A stretch of 64,000 nt of DNA from Isoetes taiwanensis (lineage: Eukaryota > Streptophyta > Lycopodiopsida > Isoetales > Isoetaceae). The stretch lies in the NCBI GenBank assembly GCA_021234155.1, contig JAJEKV010000020.1, positions 6,680,563 through 6,744,562 of the forward strand. The letters run 5' to 3'. The position numbers and the translations under genes are program-made. Shown here piece after piece: positions 11,323 through 23,769 of this stretch (position 1 is its first letter; every line of letters starts with the position of its first letter). The notes beneath the pieces were generated by a model, which had not been told where the DNA came from, made no database searches, and worked only from the letters and a program-made list of their open reading frames with translations.

Positions 11323-12039
11323 CTAGAGAAGGAACAAAGTGCACCGACATAATTAGTATTCAAGAATGCCTAGCAAAAGGGAGGAAAAACTCAAGATGCT
11401 AACCAGTTCTGAATGGCCGAGTAACTTCTGATAACTGCAAGGCGTCACTGATTGAATGTTTCATTTGGTGCTCCAGAAAGAAACACAGATAAAATCTCCT
11501 TCTGAATATGGCCGGATATTGAAAATTCCAAAAAACAAAAGACCATTATAGACAATTTATCAAAGATGATTATGGAAGGCTGAGCGGCCTTTGACCGGTC
11601 CTCATGCTTTGCATTGCATGCACCATTTAAGCTTCGAAAATGGAGCAGCTTGTAACGACCTGCTCAACAGAAAGTAAAAATAGCTTAGTCTTAAACCTAG
11701 TTAATCAATCGGTCGAAGATGAAGCTCGTTAACCTTATGAAAAGCAGTATGCATGTAGCCCAACTACAACATTTGGATCGATGTGCAACATTTGGAGCCC
11801 TGAGCTTCTTCATTCATCGTGGCATACGCATGCCGGATTGGAAGGGGCGATATTGAAACCCTAAAGGAAATGTTTCCAATTTTTGGCAAATCGGAATTGT
11901 TTTCCGGCCATCAAAACCCTTCAAATCTTAGGAAATCAAGTTAAAAAAAAAATCTAAAAAGTTTTGGGGTGCCGGAAAAACCAAATTTAAACAATACATA
12001 TTTATCCATAGATTGTACATGCATTTCGTATTCCAACTC
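11323..12039. other. No assignable gene
   Basis: Apart from the possible PARP-like exon at 11404-11455, nothing coding is seen before the LTR at 12040. Short tracts resemble introns on the minus strand. Confidence 0.3.
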
Positions 12040-13890
12040 TGTGACGCTCCCTGAATATATACGACACCCGGACGTATACATACGGGGACTTTCCCCTCCC
12101 ATGGCAACCACCTCGCCATGAGCAGGGCCCTCCGTCTATTCCGACCACCCATATTATGGTGCTCGAAAGAAGGACACGAAGGGGTCATTCGGCCCACGCC
12201 TTCAATGGGACTCCTACGTCGCGGAAGCATGAATACAAGGGTTAGCACACAGCATAAATCACATATAAATAACCACCACGAAGGGTGGCGCATCCATCCA
12301 AATACCAACGGCAAAGAATATGCATCTAAAACTAAGAAAACACCCAAACCTCAGGTTCTACCCCGGCTCAGACTCCAGTGAGGATCGACTGACGGTTGGG
12401 CCTCAAGAGATCAGCAGACCGAGTCTTGGCATGGCGTTGGCTGGCATAGAACATCGGCTAGGGTTGTCCACTCCATCCGCCCCTCATGCACACTTGCGGA
12501 TGGGTCAATTCACGCTATGGTTTCCGCTATAGCCAGGGAGACTTGAGACTCAAGATATCACCCTTTTGAGCCTACTCCGGGGTTCATGAAGCCCGGTCCG
12601 ATGAGGCAGGTCGTGGAAGGCGTCCCCTTCCGAGAATCACGGTGGTTCCATGGGTGAGCTAGAGAATACGTGCGCATCAGCGACCCCCGCATCGATCCGT
12701 GCAGACTTACTCACCCTAAATCTACTCAAAGTGCAAGGTGCCCCATACGGGTCACACCACTACACCCGTGGAGTGTCGGACCCATACCCGGCCCTCACGC
12801 GGACCGGCTATCGGGCCTAGCCCATCTGTAGGAGTCTCGGGAGCCTTTTATGTTCGTGGCAAGACCCCACCCCCACTTCACCACTTGTGTTCCTTGTGCG
12901 GTGCTAAGCCGGTCCATAGCGCCTATGACCCGGTGGGCTCTTGTGCACGTGCCGCATTATTGGGAATTACGAGGGGTTTTATCTAGGAACATACTAACGA
13001 TATGAGTTGAGAGGTCTCTACCCCCCGCCCTTATTTCCCCATTTCAGAGTGATACCATACAAAGAACTATCAATCCATCCTTTTAAGAACCAAACCAGAA
13101 TCAGAATATGAAGAGAACTTACCTTTACAATCAAGGGTTAGTTCCTACCATTGAAACACTGAGAGAGAAACGACGAGTAAAGCACAACAAGTGCCCAGCA
13201 GGCGCTACCCTAGAATTCACAACTAAACTACCACTAACCGGTGTTCCTACTGGAACCGTTATCGTGGGGGGTGCTTCCATGGTCTTTGTCTGAAGGGTGG
13301 CAAAGAACGGCTAGAGCTTGTTGATTGATTTTGGTGAGGTCAAGAATGATCCTTGGGCTCGGCCAAGAATAGTCCTTGGCTCAACCGCTCCTTAGGCCCA
13401 GCCAGCTCCTCTCCTCCATCTCCAGTTTGCTCCTAATTCGAATTGGGGCATGAAAGCCCTAATTTGGGTGTCCAAAATGGAAACCATGCCTTGCCCAATC
13501 GATTTGGGCCAAGTGGCACCCCCTTGTTGGTGCTAATTAACTAATTTAGCTTAATTAGAGTAATTAGGCTATATACTTCATAATTATCCACAATGGATTT
13601 ATTAACATAGCTAAATAAAACCATTGTGGTTTAACTCCACTTAGACAATTACCCCTTATGTCCTAGTGGCGTGTGTGCGTGCATCATTATACACAGGTAT
13701 AAATGCCCGGAACGTCACATTCTCCCCATCTTAAAAATGATCTTTGTCCTCAAAGCATCAAGACTCTTGTTGTTGTTGGGGCAACACATCATGATCATCG
13801 CTTAGGACCTGTCAAAAGTGAGCGGTCAAAGTTTGTGGAAGTCTCCTTTGTTTCATCCGTGGTGACGAGCTCACACTCTATCTATTTTTG
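12040..13890 (-). mobile_element. LTR-retrotransposon 3' end: LTR plus short internal piece
   Basis: Bases 12040-13719 (1,680 bp) begin TGTGACG and end CGTCACA, perfect short inverted ends. On the minus strand the LTR is directly preceded by a purine tract (AAGATGGGGAGAA, about 13720-13735), the expected polypurine tract. About 150 bp of internal sequence resembles the close of a Ty3/gypsy polyprotein. The five bases on either side of the LTR do not match, so this is not a simple solo LTR. The fossil is partial, with no second LTR in the window. ORFs inside the LTR are not genes. Confidence 0.7.
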
Positions 13891-14210
13891 AAAGCATTCT
13901 GTCTATAGATACAGGTAACTGATTATATATTAAAGACAGGTATAGATATAAAGAACTTCCATTTGTTGTTATATTATAATACAGAGTTATTAATCTCGCA
14001 CTGTTTAATAGAAAGTCATTCTAATCATATTAACTTCTGTGTATATATGTATTATATTCTCCCTTCACTTTACAAGTGATTTTATTACAGCCAGGCTTAA
14101 TGTAATTTTGGATCTAAATTTCGTTTTTCCTATTTTGGTACAAATTTAACAACTCATATATTGCTATTGTGAGTGTTTAGATGCCTCTGACATTTATAGT
14201 TACCCTTTGA

Positions 14211-16745
14211 CCTTTAATAAAAAACAGAGCATTTACCTGAGAAAAATCGAAGCATTCCGCCTAAAACAATTCATTTATGACATATTTAATAAAATTTAGA
14301 CTTATTCAAATCTAAGAAATGTACTTCAAGGATGCCATGATAATATTATATGTATTTTTAGCTTTTATTGATTTTAATAATTTATTCTGTTTATCTTTAG
14401 ATAAAAAAACATGATACTTACTAAAGTTTAAAGTTGCTTTCTAAACTAATTCTTGGTTCCATCTATTTAGAATTAAAATTTCATCTAAGATAACCCTGCA
14501 TAATTAAAATGCTATTTTTTTTAAAATATTTAAAGAAAGTTTTACATTGAAATTAATTAAATGATTACGTTTATGTTTGATTAAAATATATTTTATTTCA
14601 TCAAAAATAAATTATTCAATACTTATTGAACCAATAACTTAATATCATTTAATTAATTTCAACCTAAAACTTTCTTTAAAGTATTTTTAAAAGTGTAAAA
14701 GTTTGTAAATTGTGAAATTCTAATAATAGTTTTAAGTCAATCGCTTATTAAACCATCTGATTTCATTTAGTTATCATGATTGCTAAATCTTGAATCTGTT
14801 AAATCAATAAAAAATAAAATTTTTATATTCTTGAAATGTCTAATTCTAAATAGATTCAAATAAAAATTAGTTTGGAAAAATCAAGTTTACAGATAAACTT
14901 ATAAAAATTATAACAATCAAGAAGAATCACACAATGTATATATTCTTGTAATGACGTTCTTGAAGTGTTATCTATTAAATCTGAATAATCCAAATTTTGT
15001 TGAATATATATCATATTTAGCTTAGAAATATTTCAATTCAAGAACATAACATTTTAGAGAAAACATGGCGTTTCGTTTGAGAAACAGATCATTCCACTTA
15101 GATCTAACTGAAGCTGGCCCATGCTGAAGATCTGACCTACTACACAGTCGGTGTAGAAAACTAGAGAGATGAAAAGAACTAACATATGAGCAAAGTAGAA
15201 AACTAGAAAATGCAGCAAATCTAGACTCGCCAGCAAATGGAAACTCGCTAAAACTACCATAATAGCACTGTTTTAAAGAGTGGAGACCATGCCATGTCCA
15301 ATTCAATACGAAATAGAGTCATTTTTTTAGTCTATAGCGCATCTATGTGATGACGTGGCATTGCCAATAACCCAGAACGAAAACCCTGATTCCAGGTCAC
15401 AGGTTCAATTGGTCACTTGTTCATTTTTTCAACATGTTTTTTTTTAACACATGTAATTTACAGCTCATTACATTCATAACCCTGAGATAGATCCAACAAG
15501 GATATAGATTATGCATGGAGATCCTCATGCTGACACACTTATATTTATTAGCGCTGCTCAAACATGCAAAGCAGAGCTTCAACTTCACAAAAATAGGGAC
15601 CTTTAATAAAAAACAGAGCATTTAACTGAGAAAAATCAAAGCATTCCGCCTAAAACAATTCATTACATATTTAATAAAATTTAGACTCATTCAAATCTAA
15701 TAAATGTACTTCAAGGATGCCATGATAATATTATATGTATTTTTAGCTTTTATTGATTTTAATAATTTGTTCTGTTTATCTTTAGGTAAAAAATATGATA
15801 CTTATTAAAGTTTAAAGTTGCTTTCTAAACTAATTCTTGGTTCCATCTATTTAGAATTAAAATTTCATCTAAGATAACCCTGTATAATTAAAATGCTATT
15901 TTTTAAAAAATATTTTAAAAAAGTTTTACATTGAAATTAATTAAATGATTACATTTATGTTTGATTAAAATATATTTTATTTCATCAAAATAAATTATTC
16001 AATACTTATTATTGAACCAATAACTTAATATCATTTAATTAATTTCAACCTAAAACCTTCTTTAAATTATTTTTAAAAGTGTAAAAGTTTGTAAATTGTG
16101 AAATTCTAATAATAGTTTTAAGTCAATCGCTTATCAAACCATCAGATTTCATTTAATTATTATGATTGCTAGATCTTGAATCTGTTAAATCAATAAAATT
16201 TAAAATTTTTATATTCTTGAAATGTCTAATTATGATGATTGCTAGATCTTGAATCTGTTAAATAAACAAAATTTAAAATTTTTATATTCTTGAAATGTCT
16301 AATTCTAAATAGATTCAAATAAAAATTAGTTTGAAAAAATCAAGTTTATTCTTTGATAACCGTTATAGTTTTAATTTAAAGATAAACTTATAAAAATTAT
16401 AACAATCAAGAAGAATCACACAATGCATATATTCTTATAATGGCGTCCTTGAAGTGTTATTTATTAAATCTGAATAAGTCCAAATTTTGTTGAATATGTC
16501 ATATTTAGCTTACGAAATATTTCAATTCAAGAACATAACAATTTAGAGAAAACATGGTGTTTCGTTTGAGAAACAGATTATTCCACTTAGATCTAACTGA
16601 AGCTGGCCCATGCTGAAGATCTGACCTACTGCACAGTCGGTATAGTAAACTAGAGAGATGAAAAGAACTAGCATATGAGCAAACTAGAAAACTAGAAAAT
16701 GCAGCAAATCTAGACTCGCCAGCAAATGAAAACTCGTTAAATCTA
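14211..16745. repeat. Pair of ~1.1-kb AT-rich direct repeats
   Basis: Sequence from about 14211 to 15250 is repeated from about 15599 to 16745, starting GACCTTTAATAAAAAACAGA in both. The copies differ by scattered substitutions and small indels. The second copy carries an extra internal duplication near 16180-16300. Both are very AT-rich and end in a less AT-rich stretch (15050-15250 and 16540-16745). The 350-bp spacer has no gene. They could be LTRs of a small unknown element or a segmental duplication. Minus-strand ORFs at 15022-15306 and 16505-16885 are the same sequence in both copies, with no family resemblance. Confidence 0.7.
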
Positions 16746-17962
16746 CCATAATAGCACTGCTTCTTCTCCTCCATCACCAATAGCTGCTCAATGCAACAAG
16801 CACATATTCTGTAGCATATCTTTCTAGTCCAAATCTGCTCGCTAAAACTACCATCGTAGCACTGCTTCTTCCCCTCCATCTCCAATAGCTACTCAATGCA
16901 ACAAGCACCTATTCCGTAGTATATTTTTCTAGTCCAAAATCGGTAGGCAACAAGAATCAGAGTCTTAAATGCTACAAAAGCCTCCACAACTGCAAGAAAT
17001 AATACAAAATTGCCTTAAATGGTTCTAAGGAGCCAATGCCATCATTCAAGAAGATAAGCTCGCCAGAGGATGAGGCAGCTAGCTGCCTTTGGTGCCTTGA
17101 CAAAGCCGGAGGAGAAAGGATGGAAGAAAAAAAATTTCCTGTTTCTATATTGTGAGGGAACGTCACTTGGTCCCCCTTTCCAGTGGACCGGTGACCCACT
17201 CCAGACAACATATTGTATGGGGGAACGTCACTTGGTCCCCCTTTCTGGTGGACCGGTGATCCGCTCCCGGCTACTGTCGGTTGCGAGACCCCACCGTCCA
17301 CACCAGAAAGGAGTCCTAAGAGACGTTTCCCAATACAATATATTGTCTTATTTCTTTCTTCTTCTTTCCCCTCTTCCACACCCCCCCCCTCCCCCCGCCC
17401 CCTTTTTTTGAAGGCATGATATTTGTATTTTATTTATAGTATATAAAGAATTGTATATAGCCTGCTTAGCAATAGGTCAGATGGAAGTTTGATGGAAGTA
17501 TTCAAAGTTGATGGTCACCAGATATCACAGAAACTTATAAAGAAACCAACAGGCTGGAATATTTAGCCCAAAATCATTCCTATACACATGATATGGTTGA
17601 AGCATCCTCTACCTCTTCTTCATCATCAGTGCGATGCCTTTCGCAGCTCCAAAGATTTAACCTAAAGCTTATTTAAAAAACACGTGTTCATATACTGTTT
17701 CAGGCGTTTGTGATCCTTATTGTTATGCATCTGTATACACCCCTATTCTTGCACATCAGGCTTTAAAAGTTTAAAACTCGAAGAATTGCCCAACATCAAC
17801 TGATAAAATTCACAAAAAACAAGAATAGTTGAAGGAAAAAGCACAATATCGAAGGAGTCGAAGGCAAGCTTCAGGAATTTTCTATTTTTCTGGCTGTAGG
17901 ATGAGATATTAATGCATTTAAGAGATGGAATTATTCCATACCATTTTTAGCATGCTAATAGA
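16746..17962. other. Non-coding flank with a tandem motif
   Basis: Two adjacent copies of a 60-70 bp unit (GGGAACGTCACTTGGTCCCC, then GTGGACCGGTGA) lie at about 17157-17275. A C-rich homopolymer block is at 17382-17402. No gene is recognised before the gypsy element. Confidence 0.45.
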
Positions 17963-18361
17963 TGTTACAGGTGCTCCCAAGGGCATAGCCGGAATCGGGC
18001 CCTTGACGGACGTCCATGAGCATAGGGGTACTATTGGTCGCGATTGCAGGGCAGTTGTGATTTAATGGGCCGTGTTGACTGTAATCAGTCTACGGTGACA
18101 GGATGCGGGGTAAATGGTAATGATATCTAAGCAATGGGTAATGGGTTGCTAGGCGGGGGTGCTAATATGACTAAATATTAGTGCGGCAAGAGCTAGCAGG
18201 GTTTGTCGAGGCAGTAGACCTATATGGTTGCATGATTAACATTAGAATATTAATGTTAATGTAAGTTGTATAGGTCTAGGGGCTAATGTTATTAAGATAA
18301 AATGTTAGCTATGGTTCTAAATAAACATTAAAGGTACACATGGCACCAAGTTATTCGATGG

Positions 18362-20080
18362 TTATTCGTGGACATTGGATAGTCCGGCTCCGGCATGTGT
18401 TCACGATTATCCATGGAAATTACTTGCGCATGGACAGGCCATCAAGTTGTTGGGGATTCCAGTTGGCATCCATGTTACTATGGGAGCTGCATGGGAGGAG
18501 ATCATTAGGGGCTTGGAGAAGCACTTGTTCTGGTGGTCCATTGCTAAGTTGTCTCTTGCAGGTCGCATTACAGTGGCCAAGTCAGTCCTTAGTAGTACCC
18601 ATGTTTATATGGCATCCCTACTGCTAGCACCACAGATCAAAGTGTGTGAGCTCATTGCAATAGTTCGGAACTTTATTTGGGCAGGTACTGAGGAAGGTGC
18701 TGTGGTTAAGGTGGCTTGGTCGAAGTGCATCCTTCCAAAATGGGCAGGTGGTCTGGGTATGATGGACTTCTTACTGCAGAGCAAAGTGCTTATTTCAAAG
18801 TTCATTTGGAGACTCCTGAATGGTGAGGATGACTCTCCTGGTTCACGCCTTCTTAGACAAGCTCTTGGTCATTGTATCCCTCTAGGCAAGAAGGCTATCA
18901 AACCAGTCCTACCTTGGGCTTTATTTCAGACTCTGCAGCCTTTTCCAAGCACTTCTCCATTTTTGCGTGGCTTGTTGGCAGCATGGGAGGCAGTCAGACA
19001 TCTTTTCTGGCCATGCCCCTCTATCCACACCTTATTGGAGACTCCATGGTGGTGGGCACCACTGCCTCCAGACCCCTCAGCACCTCCATTGGCAGCCTCA
19101 GTTCATCCCCTTACACAGAGACAATGGGTTCTTGCAGGTGTTGTCTCTATTCAAGCATGGTATGAGGAGGGTCGCCTACTGTCTTGGCCTGAATTTCAGG
19201 CAAAGTTCCTGCTCTCTCGTTGGGATGTATCTCTATGGGAGAAGGTCGCAGAAAATTTGCCTCTCATAGTGCAAGTTGGTGTTGCTGAAAGGGTGCCATG
19301 GGACTGTCATGAAAATATTCACAAAGGCAAGCAATTTGTCAGATCAGTATATCGCCTTCTTTTAGCACCACAACCCCTCCAGTTGCCAGATGGGTGGCAC
19401 CTACGTGTTCCACAGCCCACTTTGTGTCGTACATGGCAATGGCTTTGGGATAGGTTGCTCCACCCAAAGTCTCTGTACTGTGGTGGCAGATTATCCACAG
19501 GTGCCTGCGGGTTAATGCCTTTCGACATCGCTATGATCCTCGCATATCTGCAGTATGCCCACTCTGCCTCTCGGACGTTGAGACTCTTGAGCATTGTCTC
19601 TTTGATTGTCCTGAGGTTCAACCAGCGTGGTCCTGGCTACAAGGTTTGTTTAACAGTACATTGGATTGCCGATGCATCCTTTTGGCGTCCTATCCCAACG
19701 CATGGCCTCCAACTAAACAAAGGGCATTCCACCTTGGTTCCGGTTGGCTCCTATGGTCAATATGGGAGCATCACAGACACCACATCTTTCAGGGCATTTA
19801 TTCATCTGCACACAGTGTTATTACAGTGGCCCAGAAAAAGATATTGACAGCCTACGAGTGTTCTTCCCTTGACCCAGAACTGGTGGAATGCATCTGGATT
19901 CAGTATCTTCGAATTGACTCTTATCATTAGTCTCCTATTTAGGAGTAAGTACATTGTGCTCCAGGCTCGTGCTCCTGTGGCATCTCTGTGTGCTTACACA
20001 GTTAGATGAGACATGTAAATTTTGTACTTTTTCTCTGATTAATAAACTTTTTGGCTTTCGTCCTTCAAAAAAAAAAAAAA
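18362..20080 (+). mobile_element. 5'-truncated LINE inside the gypsy LTR
   Basis: The insertion is bounded by the 14-bp target duplication AAGTTATTCGATGG (18348-18361 and 20081-20094) and ends in a run of about 14 A at 20067-20080. An open frame (18375-19847, 490 codons) covers the end of reverse transcriptase and its connection domain. GGLGMMDF, SKFIWRLL and HLFWPCP-like segments are the usual LINE thumb and post-RT pattern. A zf-RVT-like stretch follows in other frames. The 5' half, endonuclease and RT catalytic core are missing, as usual for target-primed insertions. The long open frame suggests a recent insertion. Confidence 0.92.
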
Positions 20081-23000
20081 AAGTTATTCGATGGGTCTTA
20101 TAAACCTGTTATATATCAGAAAGGAACGAACTGTATCCGGATCTGATTGCCAGATCGATTAGGAAGCTGTAGAGCATGGATTGGAGTCATGTAAAGACCT
20201 GATCTGGCCGGTTTTGGGCATGCAAGATTGCCTGAGAACTCCAGAAAGAGTTCTATAAAGTCTAGAGGAAGAAACAAGCTAGGGAAGAAAACCGGATCTT
20301 GAGAAATAGGCAGCCGATTCTGCTGAGATTGATGGATGCTGGATTCAATACTTAGGCTGGAAATTCGGAATTGGATTCTGAGGCTGCTGTGAGAGTTCTA
20401 AGGTAGATTTCTACTGCCCATGAACGATTTGGGATCAGAGGCTTGATAAGCGATTTGGCTAAATGCACTGATCCGTTGATTCACAGATTGACCAAGGGGT
20501 TGAAATTGCAGCCTAAGGCTGTACTTGTGGTCTTAAGGCAGGTGGATTCTGCCAGAGGGATCGTGGTTGGATTCAAGAACCAGGCTTTGGGTTCGGATTT
20601 AGAATCCGAAGTGGATAGTGTGGCTTGAGGGCAGTCTGATTCTGCCAGGAGCCGGACCAGCACTAGACCCATAGGGTCGGTTGGCAGCCAAGGGCTGTGA
20701 AGAAGATCACAGAGCAGTTTGCTACTGTCAAAGATCGGTCAGGGTGAAGCATCCAATAGGTGCTGACCTCTAGCAGTAAGCCGAAAAGACTAGCGATGGG
20801 GATCCGGGATCCAAGATGCGGGTGAAAGCTAGTCGGCGTTAACACGCGGGCAGAGATTCTTTCTAAGGAAAATTTTTTGCCGTGTAATAGTGGTATCAGA
20901 GCCCAGAGATTGTGCAAGAACTCTGAGAGTTCTAAGGTTCCAGATCGTTGGGAATCTCTTAATTTTAAGAGATAGCTGTGAATTTAGGATTTTAGAAAAT
21001 CTAAACACAGGGCCGTGAATCTAGTTTTCTGGAAAATCTAGTGATGGCAGAAATGGACGAGAAAAGTTCTATCTTCCAGACCACTTAGGAAGTGGAGAAG
21101 CGTGAACTTGGGAACATTTCAATCCGGGAGCTGGCTGAAAACCTAGCGAGTGCGATTTTTTTTAAGTTTTTTCAAACTATGTTTTCGTGTTTTTTTGTAA
21201 GGAATATTCTTAATACATACTCTAATACGGAGATAACTGAGTATATAAAATTGGCAGGAATCTTCATTTCTATATAATATCTTCAACACTTTACACCAAA
21301 AAATTGATCTTGCCTGCAACTTTTCTAGATATACAATAACAATTACCTGCCTGCATGTCTTCAAGGAAAGATGGTGTCCATTGAACAAGAAGTCAATAAA
21401 TTAGTTACTAAGCAATGCGGTTTAATTGCTGAAGTACTGGAAGAGGATACCAAGGGTATTTCTTCACAAGTCCCTTCACAGGGAAGTTTTGACTGCTTGA
21501 ATGAACTTCTGGCTTATCGTCAGTTGCATAGTTTGCAACAAACTGGGGAATTAAGAACCTATGAGCAGGAGCTTCGGAAGCTGCTTGCAATTGTTCAGCT
21601 TCTGAATGATGAAAGTCAGGTTTTTTATTTTATGCAGGAATGACACTGCACTTAAAATGAAGCTTAAAAGGCTGCATCCGAGGGATTTGGATTTAGCAGT
21701 ATTTTATGCTTGCATATGCAGTCAACCAAGCAGAAGGTCTAGTGTAAAAGATGAGGAACAACCAGGTTGTTCGAGTAGTTGTTATGGGCACAATTCCAGT
21801 TCTCAACCAAGATGTGGAGTTCTGGGTGGTTCTAAGGAACAAGATGGTATTAACGGGGTTAATACTGATAAACCTTGTTTGGGTTGTGGGAAAAGAGGAC
21901 ATGATGTATGGAATTGTCCTAACATTTAATCAAGTTACCTTAGGGGCTTGATTGGGAACTATAGTAAGGTTCTCGAGAATGAAAAAAAAACTAATAGAAA
22001 AATTTGATTTTGTATTCTTTTATTTACTTATAGGCACAAGTGATGACAGTTGGAAAACTGTTGGATGTAAGTATCAGAAATAGTTCAAGGAACTATACTA
22101 AGGTAGGTTTTTTAATTTTGTATATCTCAATTTTAGGTTATAATGCAATAAGTGCAATTATAATTTGAGTAAGTTTATTTGGTAATATACAAAACTTACA
22201 AGATGGGAAAGATATTGGAATATCTTGACATCTTATAATTGATCCTAGTACGCACCTAGTTAAGGTTGTATGAAAAAGGATTAGAATCATAGGAATTTTG
22301 GCTAAGCGAAGGGGTCGACTTAGTGGACCAAATTATTATGAGGAATTAGATAATGCTATCTAATGGGAAAGTTGCATGTTCAACTTTTCGAAGTAAATGT
22401 AGGGTATACTCCCAATGACTAGAAATTAGTCAAGATCAAGGGATAATTCCAAGTCATGGTTTAAGCCATGCAAGTACCTCGGGCAATTTAAGAGCACTTG
22501 CGTTATATATTCTTAGGACTTGCAAACAATGCAATTGGGAATTACATGTAAGAATATAGTTTTTTCTTAATGGATACCATGCCGGATAATGATATGGTTG
22601 GGTCTTGTAATTCTAGGGATGTAAACATTGAACTACGTTGTTCCGATGTAAATTAAGAATTACGAAATCTTTTGGAAAGATTTAAAGACGTGTTCCCAGA
22701 AGACAGTTGCCGCAAAGGCCACCACCTTCTCAGGGGATGAGCATAAAATTGTGCTTGAACCAGAAGTTAAGCCAATGGTACGTGTTCCATATCGTCTTAG
22801 TCCTCTACAACTTGAAGAGGTTAAAAATCAAGTGACGGAATTGTTAAGCAATACCTTTTGCGAGTCACGTTTTGCTAGTTAAGAAAACGGATGGTACTAT
22901 GCGGATGTGCATAGATTACGCGGGTTGATGATATTCTGGATCATCTTGGGGGTGCCAAATGGTTTACCGAGATTGACCTCCGCAATGGATATCATCAGAT

Positions 23001-23769
23001 TCCACCAAGGTACAAGTGGTACAGCAATGGCTCCCATCGGAAAACGTGTCAGAATTACGCAGTTTTCTGGGGTTAGCCATATACTACCGTAAATTTGTAC
23101 CTAGATTCTCTAAAAGTTGTTGCTCCTCTCACTGATCTTTTGGAAAAAGATCATGATTTTATGTGGGGGAGATAGCAGCAAGAGGTATTTTGGCGCGTTA
23201 AGGATTTGCCAGTAAGCAGTCTTGTGCTAAAAGTGCCGGATTTGAATCAGGCATTTGAAGTCTATACTGACGCTTGCAGGCAAGTAGTAGATACAGTATT
23301 GATGCAGCAGGGTCATGTAGTGGCTTATGAAAGTCGAAAACTAAGTCCTGTGGAAAGGAATTATCAACTTATGAGCAAGAGTTGCTGGCCATTGTGCATG
23401 CGTCAAAGACGTGGAGGCACTACTTGCGCAGTGGGACGAGCCAAGAGCCGTGCAAGTTTATCGTCAATACTGACCATAAACCTGGGGTTCTTGCAAAGTC
23501 GAGCCGAAATTAGCTCGAAACAGGCTAGGTGGCTAGACTTCCTCCATGAGTTCCATTTTTCCATTGAGCATACGACGTCGGGCAAAAATAATCCAGTTGC
23601 CGATGCATTATCAAGGGTTAAGCATATAAATACCTTGACGACTTTGGCAAGTGATCTTATACAAAGGATCAAGGATGCATATCCCGAGGATCAGCAAGAT
23701 CCGGCAATGGTCAAGCTCGGGGAGCTGTGGACTGAGCAAGAGGGTTTGCATTTCTACCACGATCCCTCT

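Noticed and set aside
11404-11460. An additional PARP-like exon (EVTRPFRT)
   Set aside because: It resembles the expected preceding segment but does not join the next exon in phase, so it was only mentioned, not annotated.
12040-13719. ORFs of 60-139 codons in a GC-richer segment
   Set aside because: They lie inside an LTR defined by TGTGACG/CGTCACA ends and a polypurine tract, and overlap in several frames.
12040-13719. Solo LTR
   Set aside because: The five flanking bases on each side do not match, and polypurine plus internal sequence adjoin one side.
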